The notes beneath the pieces are model-generated. The model ran no database searches. It was not told where the DNA came from and saw only the letters and a list, made by a program, of their open reading frames with translations. From Bacillota bacterium (GTDB lineage: Bacteria > Bacillota_A > Clostridia > Christensenellales > Aristaeellaceae): a stretch of DNA of 64,000 nucleotides. The stretch's first letter is position 1. Every line of letters starts with the position of its first letter. The DNA lies in NCBI GenBank assembly GCA_023421735.1, contig JAEZSP010000070.1:62001-126000 (forward strand). Reading direction: 5' to 3'. Below are positions 47,343 through 55,158 of the stretch, piece by piece. The translations under genes and the position numbers were made by a program.

Positions 47343-47379
47343 CCGTCCAGGGCCTAGCCCAGGACGGCCGCGTTTTTTT
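47343..47379 (+). terminator. Rho-independent terminator after the importer/phosphodiesterase operon
   Basis: A hairpin of 11-bp arms with one mismatch (CCGTCCAGGGC, loop CTA, GCCCAGGACGG) at 47343-47367 is followed by seven T (47373-47379). Confidence 0.75.
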
Positions 47380-47421
47380 AGGCGTCCGTACAGGGCTGTA
47401 TCCACACGCCCTGGAAAAGTC

Positions 47422-47450
47422 TTGTCTGATTCCGGATTTTCTGTTAAAAT
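47422..47450 (+). promoter_or_regulatory. Sigma-A-type promoter of the UroD-family gene
   Basis: TTGTCT (47422-47427) and TAAAAT (47445-47450) have a 17-bp spacer, 23 bp before the ATG at 47474. Confidence 0.55.
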
Positions 47451-47473
47451 AGGCGCGGATTGGGGGAATTCAG

Positions 47474-48574
47474 ATGAATTATCGGGAAAGGTTTGCGGCT
47501 GCCGTCGATCGGAAGCCCGTTGACCGCGCGCCTTTCGACCTCGAGGCTACGCCCATGTCGAAGATCATGACGCCCCGGCTTTGGGATGCGCTGTGCGCGG
47601 CGCTCGGCGTCACGGGGGAAGACCGGCGCGAAGGGGTACTCAGAAAACTGGACATCGATTTTCGCCCGGTCGGTGGGATGCCATCGCCCGAGAGCATGCT
47701 CACACGTCAGATTTCGCCCACACGCAGCGTCGATTACTGGGGCATTGCGCGCGCGCTGATTGGAAATGACTGGCAGATCGTGCATCATCCGCTCAAGGAT
47801 GCGACGATTGCCGACCTCGACGCATTTGCGTGGCCGGATGCCGCGCACATCGATCAAAGGCAGATCGCGGCATGGCACGATGTCGCGAAACGGCTCTACG
47901 AGGAGACGGACTACGTCGTCGCGTGTGAACATCCGGTGTACGGTGTGATGGAACTTGGCTGCTGGATGTGCGGTTTTGATGATTTCCTCTATCGGCTCGC
48001 GGGCGAACCGGAATTTGTCGAGCGCCTTTTTGCGCATGTCTGGCGCTATCAGGCGGATGTGATCGACCTCTACTATTCCAAGCTCGGGCCCTACATCCAC
48101 CTGACCACGAGCGGGGACGATTTTGGCACGCAAAATGCAGCCTTTCTTTCTCCGAACATGTTTTCGCAGCTCGTAGCTCCTTTTTATGACAGGCGCATTG
48201 CCCTGACCGCGCAGTACACGAACGCATCTTTTTTCCACCATAGCTGCGGAAGCGTCTTTTCGCTCATTCCCCGACTGATCGAATCAGGCGTGCGCATTCT
48301 GAACCCGATTCAACCCAACGCGCGCGACATGGAGCCGGAAAAGCTGCGCGATGCATACGGCGATCGACTCGCCTTCTGGGGCGGGATCGATACGCAGCAC
48401 GTGCTTCCGGAAGGATCCTCGGACGAAGTGACCGCCCATGTGCGTTCGGTCTGCGATGCCTTCGGAAAAAACGGCGGTTACATCCTTGCACCGGGACACT
48501 GCCTGCAAGACGATGTACCTGCAGAAAACATCATTCGCATGTTCGAGGCAGGGCACGAATACTACGGCGTTTAG
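47474..48574 (+). CDS. Uroporphyrinogen-decarboxylase-family protein (putative corrinoid methyltransferase)
   Basis: 366 residues. It starts MNYRERFAAAVDRKPVDRAPFDLE as UroD-like methyltransferases do (RERFAAAVDRKPVDR), and later has HHSCGSVFSLIPRLIESGVRILNPIQ and GGIDTQHVLPEG, typical of the MtaA/CmuA-like branch in which Cys and His bind zinc and the methylated substrate. Heme synthesis is unlikely because no other heme gene is near. No corrinoid protein or activase gene is adjacent, so the partner must be elsewhere. Own promoter and a terminator on both sides make it monocistronic. Substrate unknown. Confidence 0.8.
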   Translation: MNYRERFAAAVDRKPVDRAPFDLEATPMSKIMTPRLWDALCAALGVTGEDRREGVLRKLDIDFRPVGGMPSPESMLTRQISPTRSVDYWGIARALIGNDWQIVHHPLKDATIADLDAFAWPDAAHIDQRQIAAWHDVAKRLYEETDYVVACEHPVYGVMELGCWMCGFDDFLYRLAGEPEFVERLFAHVWRYQADVIDLYYSKLGPYIHLTTSGDDFGTQNAAFLSPNMFSQLVAPFYDRRIALTAQYTNASFFHHSCGSVFSLIPRLIESGVRILNPIQPNARDMEPEKLRDAYGDRLAFWGGIDTQHVLPEGSSDEVTAHVRSVCDAFGKNGGYILAPGHCLQDDVPAENIIRMFEAGHEYYGV

Positions 48575-48578
48575 TCAC

Positions 48579-48609
48579 AAAAAAAAGAGGCGGTATGCCC
48601 CTTTTTTTT
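48579..48609. terminator. Bidirectional terminator between convergent genes
   Basis: An A8 tract, GAGGC, a 5-base loop, GCCCC and a T8 tract form a hairpin with one mismatch. It ends both the UroD-family gene (plus) and the C39-like gene (minus), overlapping the latter's stop codon. Confidence 0.75.
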
Positions 48610-49252
48610 ACGCCTTTGGTTCCGAAAAGTAGACCAATCCGCCGTGCATGCGGGTAGACAGGTACCACAGCCTGAGGTCGAACCGGATTTCGTCCCCTTC
48701 GTCACTCGCCGTAGCCACAACCGTAGTCTCGTCGATTTCAGCGGACGTAATCGTGATCCAGTGCCAGCTCTGGATGTTCTTGACCCGCCCTTTGGTGAGG
48801 TTTAAAAACGCCACAGGACAGTCGCTTTCGAGACCCGCGCGCAAAAATGCACCCAGTGCGGCTGCGGGCGCACGGTCCCGGCACAAATAGCTGCGCACCT
48901 CAAACGCATGCGTCTCAAGGGCGACCCCACGGCTCGCCGCAAATGCCTCCACCCCCTGCGTATACATTTCAACGCGGTTGAGGCCCATGGCGCCCGGCGT
49001 AACGAACTGATATAACGCCTCCATGTGCGTAGAAAACGTGGATTTATGCATGTCCTCTCCGGCATAGAGCGCGCGAAGCGCGGGATGCGTCTGCGCCAGA
49101 TAGGCCGTCACATTCGCGGCGCAGGTAGGACCGCAGCCCGCCTTCCTGTGCCATTCGTCCTGATACCATTCCTGATCGCCGCCAAAGAAAACACGCGTGG
49201 ATTCGTCTTCCGAAATGGTCAGATTTTCAGGCCTCAAAACAGTAAAATTCAT
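48608..49252 (-). CDS. C39-like cysteine-peptidase-fold protein
   Basis: 214 residues. RKAGCGPTCAANVTAYL near residues 36-52 has the catalytic-type Cys40 followed by GP, and SWHWITITSAEID has the catalytic-type His, as in peptidase C39-like/papain-fold proteins. A later acidic region and a beta-rich C-terminus follow. No signal peptide or membrane helix is seen, so it is probably cytoplasmic. No bacteriocin or ABC exporter gene is adjacent, which argues against the double-glycine peptidase role. Its specific function is not known. It shares the terminator at 48579-48609. Confidence 0.7.
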   Translation of the reverse strand: MNFTVLRPENLTISEDESTRVFFGGDQEWYQDEWHRKAGCGPTCAANVTAYLAQTHPALRALYAGEDMHKSTFSTHMEALYQFVTPGAMGLNRVEMYTQGVEAFAASRGVALETHAFEVRSYLCRDRAPAAALGAFLRAGLESDCPVAFLNLTKGRVKNIQSWHWITITSAEIDETTVVATASDEGDEIRFDLRLWYLSTRMHGGLVYFSEPKA

Positions 49253-49357
49253 TTGATTCCTCGCTCGCCCAACTTACCATATAGTATAACGCATCGGGCC
49301 GAAAACATCAAATCCCATTGGTCCTTTTTTGCCGAAATTGCCCTGCCACACGCGCTT

Positions 49358-50812
49358 TCAGAAGCGTATTTCGACAAACCGCTCCCCATCAGCGGGCGGA
49401 ATCGACAGGATATTTCCATTGACTTCATATGATCCATCGAGTGCGACCGCGCGCGGCTGCTTTTGCAGATAGATTTCGGTCGGTGCGCCGCACGCCTGAT
49501 TGCCGCGCCACACGAGCGCAAAATCGCCGTTCTCTTTTGTGTGCATGGACAAAATCTCACCGGCCACCGCGCGGGAATAGGTGCGCGAAAGGATCGGGAG
49601 CGCGGGCACGGAGCCAAAATTTTCATGATAACACCAATACGTGCTGCTCCATTGCCATGCGTCGAATAAATCCATGATGTGGCGCGCATGCCGCAAAGTC
49701 CCCGAATCATGCCCGAACGCACCCCATTCTCCCACCAGAACGGGCACATTCAGCGAAAGCTGCGCGGCGCGGTGGGCCTCGAAAATGACGTCCACGCGCG
49801 CATCGCTCGAAAGTGCCAGTGCCTGCGTATCGACCACCAGATCATAGCCATGCGGGCTGTACGCCTGCAGCGGTTCGCGTCCGCGGGTGCCCAGTACGGG
49901 CGGTGCGGCACAGGGAATGCCCATATTGGAAAAATAAGAGTTCTCGCGAAAGACAATGCCCGCTTCCGAGATGGCGCGGATCGCCCGCGTCATCCGGTCA
50001 TAAAACGGGCCGAGCGTCGCGCGGTCAAATTTCGCCACAGGCGCCTTCGAAAGATCGCCGAGCGTCCGATAAAAATCCTTGTCTTCAAGGAGAGCCAGCA
50101 ATCTGAGCTTCTCCACCGGATCGGAAAACGCCGCGATCATGTCTTCCACGCTGTATTCACTTTCCTCAACCCGCGACCGGAGCGCAGCCGCAACCGACAT
50201 GAGGGTACCGAATGTCTCAATGCTCCCGGAGCCCGGATTTGGCTCGTTTAAAAAATCATAGCCAATGACCGCCGCATGTGTGCCAAGCCGCCGGACGACG
50301 TGCGCCCACATAGCCGCGTAGTGATCCTGAAGGCCGACTCCGTCCGCCGCAGCACGGTTTTCCCAGAACGCATCGTACGCCTGCTGAACCGCCGGTGAGG
50401 AAAGATATGCATCGCTCCATAAATCAGTCTCCACGAAGGGTGCGTCGGTCAGCGTCGCCCAATCGGGTGCGCCATCCGAAAAAAGAGCGCTGTAGAGATC
50501 CTGATGCATGTCGAGATACGCATAGATGCCGCGCACCGCGCAGCCATCGAGCAAATCAGCAATCCGGTCGAGATACGAATCGTCGTACATACCGGGCTTC
50601 GGTTCGACTGCGTCCCAGATCAGACCCAGCCGCACGACATTAAAGCCTCTGCCTGCCAGCAGGGCGAGATCCTTTTCCCCATACGTCGAATCGTAACGCA
50701 TGCGCCCGTTTGCGTCCCGCGCACCCTTGAACACGAGATTGACGCCGTGAAAGATGCGCTGCCTGCCAAACTGGTCCACAAATGTCAAGCCATCGGTCGA
50801 GATTCTGTCCAT
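49358..50812 (-). CDS. GH5-family endoglycoceramidase-like glycosidase (no signal peptide)
   Basis: 484 residues. FHGVNLVFKG, FNVVRLGLIWDAVEPKPGMYDD, YLDMHQDLYS and GAPDWA near the N-terminus, the acid/base Glu190 in YDFLNEPNPGS and the nucleophile Glu362 in VLVGEWGAF place it with GH5 subfamily 28-like endoglycoceramidases, which release the glycan from glycosphingolipids. Characterised members are usually secreted; here the N-terminus MDRISTDGLTFVD has no signal sequence. The ATG at 50812 has GGAGGGCGGAG upstream; eight residues earlier another start is possible. Substrate could also be another beta-glycoside. Single gene. Confidence 0.8.
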   Translation of the reverse strand: MDRISTDGLTFVDQFGRQRIFHGVNLVFKGARDANGRMRYDSTYGEKDLALLAGRGFNVVRLGLIWDAVEPKPGMYDDSYLDRIADLLDGCAVRGIYAYLDMHQDLYSALFSDGAPDWATLTDAPFVETDLWSDAYLSSPAVQQAYDAFWENRAAADGVGLQDHYAAMWAHVVRRLGTHAAVIGYDFLNEPNPGSGSIETFGTLMSVAAALRSRVEESEYSVEDMIAAFSDPVEKLRLLALLEDKDFYRTLGDLSKAPVAKFDRATLGPFYDRMTRAIRAISEAGIVFRENSYFSNMGIPCAAPPVLGTRGREPLQAYSPHGYDLVVDTQALALSSDARVDVIFEAHRAAQLSLNVPVLVGEWGAFGHDSGTLRHARHIMDLFDAWQWSSTYWCYHENFGSVPALPILSRTYSRAVAGEILSMHTKENGDFALVWRGNQACGAPTEIYLQKQPRAVALDGSYEVNGNILSIPPADGERFVEIRF

Positions 50813-50890
50813 GCGCTCCGCCCTCCCCGGCAACATCAGCGATATGCCGTTATTATACGTAAATTTAACCTAAATAGCAACCATTCACGC

Positions 50891-50921
50891 AAAAAGCCCC
50901 CGCCGCGCGTGCGGCGGGGGC
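50891..50921 (-). terminator. Rho-independent terminator after the tandem rhodanese gene
   Basis: On the minus strand GCCCCCGCCGC pairs with GCGGCGGGGGC across a 4-base loop (50896-50921), followed by T5 (50891-50895), 16 bp after the stop. Confidence 0.8.
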
Positions 50922-50936
50922 CGGATGAAATGCCTG

Positions 50937-51836
50937 TTAGTCGGTCACGACGGGATAGCCGGCACCAAGCCAGCCGGCGCCGCCCTCTTTGCCCATGCCG
51001 CCGCTGAGATTATAGGCGTCATAGCCGAGGAGGCGCAGAACAGCCGTGGTCTGGGAAGCGGTCTGACCGGTATAGCAGTAGACGATGATCGTCTTGTCCG
51101 TCGGGAGCTGCGCTTCGAAGTTCTGCTCCATGCCTGCGCCGAAGGGGTTGTTGATGGCGCCCTGGATGTGACCGGCTTCGAAATCGGCAGCCTGGCGCAC
51201 GGAATAGACGAAGTAGTCGTCCATCGCCTCGGCGTCCATGAGCTCTTTCAGGCTTTCGGGCTTGAAGTTGTTGTACTGGAAGGCGGTGCCGGCCTTGGCA
51301 ACCATGTCCTCATAGTACGCGGTGATCGCGGCCTGCACGTCCGGGTCAACCTCGTAGGTGCCTTCGGGGAGTTCCGCAACTTCCGCATCCACGTAAGCCT
51401 CGTAGCCCTCGGTGGCGGAGATGCCGTTGTTGAAACCGCCCTGCACGTTCGCAGCAAACTTGCCGGCGATATTCAGAAGCGCGGTGGTCTGGGATGCCGT
51501 CTGGCCCGTGTAGCAGTAGACATACAGCTGCACGTCGTCCGGGATCATCGCAAGGCTCTCCGGAATCGCCATGCCAAAGGGCACGTTGACGGCGCCCTTG
51601 AGATGGCTTTCCGCATATGCATCGGGCTGACGGATGTCGAGAATCAGCATGTCTTCGCCCGCATCGATTTTGGCGAGAAGATCCGGCACCTTGATCGTAT
51701 ACTTTGCGCCGTCATAGTTGGCCAGATAGTTCATGGCCTTCTCCTTCACGACGGGAGAAACCTCCTCGGCGAAGGAAACGGCGGTCAGGGAAACGACGAG
51801 GGCGAGGCACAGCACGAGGGCAAACAACTTCTTCAT
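50937..51836 (-). CDS. Exported protein with two rhodanese domains
   Basis: 299 residues. A signal peptide of about 22 residues ends in SFAEE. Two rhodanese domains follow (about 45-150 and 195-299), each with DIRQPDAYAESHLKGAVNVPFG-type first motif and the same active loop VYCYTGQTASQT, with the persulfide-forming Cys. The pair looks like an internal duplication. It probably carries sulfane sulfur outside the membrane. The ATG at 51836 is preferred over 51842 because AGGAG spacing to the latter is only 3 bp. It follows the lipoprotein rhodanese gene by 22 bp, so the two are cotranscribed, and a terminator follows. Confidence 0.88.
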   Translation of the reverse strand: MKKLFALVLCLALVVSLTAVSFAEEVSPVVKEKAMNYLANYDGAKYTIKVPDLLAKIDAGEDMLILDIRQPDAYAESHLKGAVNVPFGMAIPESLAMIPDDVQLYVYCYTGQTASQTTALLNIAGKFAANVQGGFNNGISATEGYEAYVDAEVAELPEGTYEVDPDVQAAITAYYEDMVAKAGTAFQYNNFKPESLKELMDAEAMDDYFVYSVRQAADFEAGHIQGAINNPFGAGMEQNFEAQLPTDKTIIVYCYTGQTASQTTAVLRLLGYDAYNLSGGMGKEGGAGWLGAGYPVVTD

Positions 51837-51858
51837 GGTCATACTCTCCTTTTTGTGA

Positions 51859-52779
51859 TTAGGATGCATCCTTACCGCTGGGAACGACCGCCCCGGACGG
51901 CATGTCGATCGGGTTATTGGGATTCGCGGACCACTCCAGGTAAGCGCCGTCGTAGATCTTGATGTTCCTGTATCCGGCGTCATAGAGCCTTAAAAACACG
52001 GACGCGGCGCGCATGGAGGTCTGACAATAAATGATGGTGGTCTTCTCGGGGATGATCCCCTTGTTGATGCAGTTGATCCGGGTGGTTTCGATGTTCTTGA
52101 ACGTACCGTCCTTGTAGAAATAATCGGCATAATCCCACATGATCGAGGAGGGAATTTTACCAGAAGTCGCATACTCCGCGTCGGTGCGCACATCGAGAAG
52201 CACCACGTTTTTGTCCGGCTCGTTCACCTGAGAAAGGACGTCCGCTGATGTTGCGAGCCACTGTTCCTGCTTGTCCCCGGCTACGTACTCGGTCGGCGTC
52301 ACCGTGGGGACCGCGTCGGTCAGCTTGATGCCCGCCGCCTGTATGGCGGAAAGTCCGCCGTCGACGACCAGTACGTTTTCGTTGCCGTACATGAGCATCG
52401 TCCAGAAAAACCGCGCGGCGTTCATCTTGTTGGCGTCATAAACGACGACCGTCGTGTCGTTTCCGATGCCGTTTTCGCTCAGCAGATTTTGCAGCTTGTT
52501 CTTTGATGTCAGTGTGTTCGCGACGGGCACGCTGATCACGATATCTTCCTGCGTGATGTTCACGGCGCCCTCCACATGTCCGGCCGCATATGACTCAGCG
52601 TCCTGCATGTCCACGATCACGACGCCATCCTTGCCCATATAGTCTGCAAGGGATGAGACGGGAATGATCTTTTTTCCGCTTTCCGCATAGTCGTGGCTGC
52701 TGCAGCTGGTGAGTACGCCTGCCATTGCGACGAGCATGACAAGCGCAAGTGCCGTTTTCCATCCATGCCTGAAGGTCAT
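51859..52779 (-). CDS. Rhodanese-family sulfurtransferase lipoprotein
   Basis: 306 residues. A lipoprotein signal ends in VLTSC, so Cys about 26 would be lipidated and the protein held on the outer face of the membrane. Two rhodanese domains follow: the first lacks the Cys (VVVYDANKMNAARFFW), the second has the active loop IIYCQTSMRAASVF, as in thiosulfate or mercaptopyruvate sulfurtransferases (SseA/TST-like). It could move sulfur from thiosulfate or a related donor. GGAGG sits 10 bp before the ATG at 52779. First gene of a two-gene rhodanese operon. Confidence 0.88.
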   Translation of the reverse strand: MTFRHGWKTALALVMLVAMAGVLTSCSSHDYAESGKKIIPVSSLADYMGKDGVVIVDMQDAESYAAGHVEGAVNITQEDIVISVPVANTLTSKNKLQNLLSENGIGNDTTVVVYDANKMNAARFFWTMLMYGNENVLVVDGGLSAIQAAGIKLTDAVPTVTPTEYVAGDKQEQWLATSADVLSQVNEPDKNVVLLDVRTDAEYATSGKIPSSIMWDYADYFYKDGTFKNIETTRINCINKGIIPEKTTIIYCQTSMRAASVFLRLYDAGYRNIKIYDGAYLEWSANPNNPIDMPSGAVVPSGKDAS

Positions 52780-52817
52780 TTCATCAATCCTCCGTTCGCG
52801 TTTGGCCTCTACCAACC

Positions 52818-52847
52818 ATTATACCTGATTCCAGTTTGAACACGCAA
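52818..52847 (-). promoter_or_regulatory. Sigma-A-type promoter of the rhodanese operon
   Basis: On the minus strand TTGCGT (52842-52847) and a perfect TATAAT (52818-52823) have an 18-bp spacer, about 38 bp before the ATG at 52779. Confidence 0.65.
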
Positions 52848-52857
52848 TAACGTTATT
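52846..52857. promoter_or_regulatory. 12-bp palindrome, candidate operator
   Basis: AATAACGTTATT is a perfect palindrome abutting the -35 of the rhodanese promoter, in the gap between two divergent genes. It is a plausible repressor or activator site. Confidence 0.4.
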
Positions 52858-52903
52858 TTATATACCATGCCTCTTTTTAATGCCGTCACAAAAAACGGCA
52901 ATG

Positions 52904-52912
52904 TGCTATAAT
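52904..52912 (+). promoter_or_regulatory. Extended -10 promoter of the GT-C glycosyltransferase gene
   Basis: TGC-TATAAT is a perfect -10 with the extended TGn; no good -35. It lies 22 bp before the ATG at 52935, which has a strong GGGGGG Shine-Dalgarno. Confidence 0.5.
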
Positions 52913-52934
52913 GAAAAGAAAAGGGGGGTGCCGG

Positions 52935-54464
52935 ATGGATCGACGGACGCGCGCGGGACTGTGGCTTCTGCTGTTTCTGGCTCTCTTTTTCGCATTGAAC
53001 CTCGCCTCGCTCACGCGCTTCCCGCTCGTTCACTCCGATGAAAGCTGGCTTTCAGGGCTGACGCGCAACATGATGGAATCCGGCTCACTGGGCGTAACGG
53101 AACCGTTTTTTGACCTGAAGCCCCGCTATCCCCACGCCATCAAGGCGCTGTTTCACGTTCTGCAAATGCCGCTCATCCAGTTGTTCGGTTATTCCGCTTT
53201 TTCGGTGCGGCTCCTGTCGCTCTTATTCGCAACGGGCTGTCTTTTCCTCGCGTACCGATGCGCGCGGGAGAACGCCTCGTCCCGCCTCGCGCTCTGCTTT
53301 CTGCTGCTCGTCTGCGTCAACGGCTCGTTTCTGGCGGCGGCGCACACCGCGCGGCAGGAGATCGTGCTCCTGTGCGCAATGCTCCTCTTGCTCCTGATTC
53401 TACTAAAAGGCAAGGGCGATGTGACAACCCGACATGCGTTGCTGCTCGGCGCGGTTACGGGACTTTGCGTGGGCATCCATCCCAACAGCCTGCTCCTCTG
53501 CATGGGCTGCGGATTTGCGATGCTCTTTCCCATGCTCGCAAGGCGGAAAATTCGGTGGAAACCGCTCGCCGCCTATGTCACCGTCACGGGTATGATCGCT
53601 TTTCTGTTCGTGGGGATCAGCTTCTCATTTGACCATCAGTTTCCCGCGCACTACATGGCATATGGGGAATCCGAGTTTGATCTCATCGTTCCCATATCAA
53701 ACAAATTCGGGGAGTTCGGCTATTATATTCAAAAACTATGGTATGGCGTCAGCGGTACATACACGCTGCCTCTTCTCAGGCCACAACTTCTTCTCTGCCT
53801 CTGCTTGGCGGTCTGGGCAGGCATTCGCGCGATCAGAACGAAGGACGATGGCCTGCTGATCATTCTGGGCATGTGTCTCGGCGCGCTTTTGGGTACCATT
53901 GTCATTGGCCGATACAACCAGCTGAGCGCCGTTCTGTGGATGTTCCTGTTCCTGATGCTTCTGCCACCGCTTCTTGCAAAGTGCAAAGGACGAAAAACCG
54001 CCCTGCTCGCATTGACGGCAATCTTCGCGGTCTCTTCGGTCCTTTCCTTCGCCCCCGCCTTCAACGCTTCCTATGACGACTATCTGGACAAAATCGCCGT
54101 CTATGTCGCCCCGGGCGAAAAAACGCTCGCCAACCTCAACACCGGTTTCTACTTTGCGAACGACGCACTGCTCGATTACAGAAACCTTTCCTATTTGCAG
54201 GAAAACGGGCTCTCGTTTGCGCAATATGTCAAATCGCGCGGCATCCAGGTCATCCTCTGGTCGGAAGAAATGGACTTCATCTATCAACGCAGGCCGACGT
54301 GGAACATCATCTACGGGAACCCTCGCTATGTAGAGGAGGTGGAGGCGTTCCTTGTCGAAAACTGCACGGAGCTTGGTACATTTGAGGACGCGCATTACGC
54401 GGTTCGCATCGTGAGCGAAATCGGCAAGCCCTATCGGGTCAGGGTATATCATGTGATTCCATGA
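52935..54464 (+). CDS. GT-C membrane glycosyltransferase (ArnT/PMT-like)
   Basis: 509 residues with about ten transmembrane helices. The first extracytoplasmic loop has VHSDESWLSGLTRNM, with the acidic Asp-Glu pair found in PMT/ArnT-family (GT39/GT83-like) enzymes that use polyprenyl-phosphate sugars as donors, and LKPRYPH follows. The C-terminal region (about 380-509) is soluble and extracytoplasmic. It could add a sugar to a protein or a wall polymer. The 3' end overlaps the convergent ABC ATPase by 26 bp. Its neighbours on the other strand encode an ArnC-like GT2 and a WecE-like aminotransferase. Confidence 0.8.
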   Translation: MDRRTRAGLWLLLFLALFFALNLASLTRFPLVHSDESWLSGLTRNMMESGSLGVTEPFFDLKPRYPHAIKALFHVLQMPLIQLFGYSAFSVRLLSLLFATGCLFLAYRCARENASSRLALCFLLLVCVNGSFLAAAHTARQEIVLLCAMLLLLLILLKGKGDVTTRHALLLGAVTGLCVGIHPNSLLLCMGCGFAMLFPMLARRKIRWKPLAAYVTVTGMIAFLFVGISFSFDHQFPAHYMAYGESEFDLIVPISNKFGEFGYYIQKLWYGVSGTYTLPLLRPQLLLCLCLAVWAGIRAIRTKDDGLLIILGMCLGALLGTIVIGRYNQLSAVLWMFLFLMLLPPLLAKCKGRKTALLALTAIFAVSSVLSFAPAFNASYDDYLDKIAVYVAPGEKTLANLNTGFYFANDALLDYRNLSYLQENGLSFAQYVKSRGIQVILWSEEMDFIYQRRPTWNIIYGNPRYVEEVEAFLVENCTELGTFEDAHYAVRIVSEIGKPYRVRVYHVIP

Positions 54465-55158
54465 GCAAATCAGCAAGCGTCGCCGCGGTGTGCCCTCCCT
54501 CGTTTTCAATCATCGCGCGAATGCCCCGACTCTTTTGCGTCATAAGCGCAATGCGCGGTGCGAGCGCAACGGCCTCGGAAACGTCGTGGGTCACGAAGAC
54601 GACCGCCGCTCCGGTTGCGTCGCGCAATTTGACGAGTGCATCGCGCGCATGTTTGCGCGAATAGACGTCGAGGCTCGAAAACGGCTCGTCGAGGAGCAAC
54701 ACCTTTGGGGCGATCGCCATCGCCCGCGCGAACGCGCCGCGCTGCGCCATGCCGCCCGAGAGCTGGCGCGGATATTTATCGGCAGCATCCCTGAGCCCCA
54801 TCTCATCAAGGCATCGGAGCGCAAGAGCTCGCGCCTCTTTCGGATCGAGTCCGGGACGTGCTTTCTTGAGCGCATAGAGGATGTTGCGCGAGAGCGTCAG
54901 CCACGGAAACAGCTGGCGAAAATCCTGAAACACCATCCACGCGTCCTTCCCCGGCGCGGTCAAGGGGCGTGCGTCCAGCAATACTTCGCCGGCATCGGGC
55001 TTCACAAATCCACCCAATAATTGAAGAAGCGTCGTCTTTCCGCACCCGGAGCGGCCGAGTACAGCCAGAAAATCTCCGTCTTTGACGGACAGATTCACAT
55101 TTTCGAGCACGCTTTGCGTCCCGAAGGACTTGGAAAGTCCCCTGCACGAAAGAATCAT
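54439..55158 (-). CDS. ABC transporter ATPase, SsuB/TauB type
   Basis: 239 residues. Walker A GRSGCGKTTLLQLL, Q-loop VFQDFRQLFPWLTL, signature LSGGMAQRGAFARAM, Walker B LLLDEPFSSLDVYSR and H-loop VTHDVSEAV place it with nitrate/sulfonate/taurine importers. It overlaps the permease by 4 bp (ATGA) and ends 26 bp into the convergent GT-C gene. The last gene of the six-gene operon that starts at 59973. Substrate is unknown; a sulfonate, thiamine precursor or related small anion is possible. Confidence 0.9.
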   Translation of the reverse strand: MILSCRGLSKSFGTQSVLENVNLSVKDGDFLAVLGRSGCGKTTLLQLLGGFVKPDAGEVLLDARPLTAPGKDAWMVFQDFRQLFPWLTLSRNILYALKKARPGLDPKEARALALRCLDEMGLRDAADKYPRQLSGGMAQRGAFARAMAIAPKVLLLDEPFSSLDVYSRKHARDALVKLRDATGAAVVFVTHDVSEAVALAPRIALMTQKSRGIRAMIENEGGHTAATLADLLMESHDIP

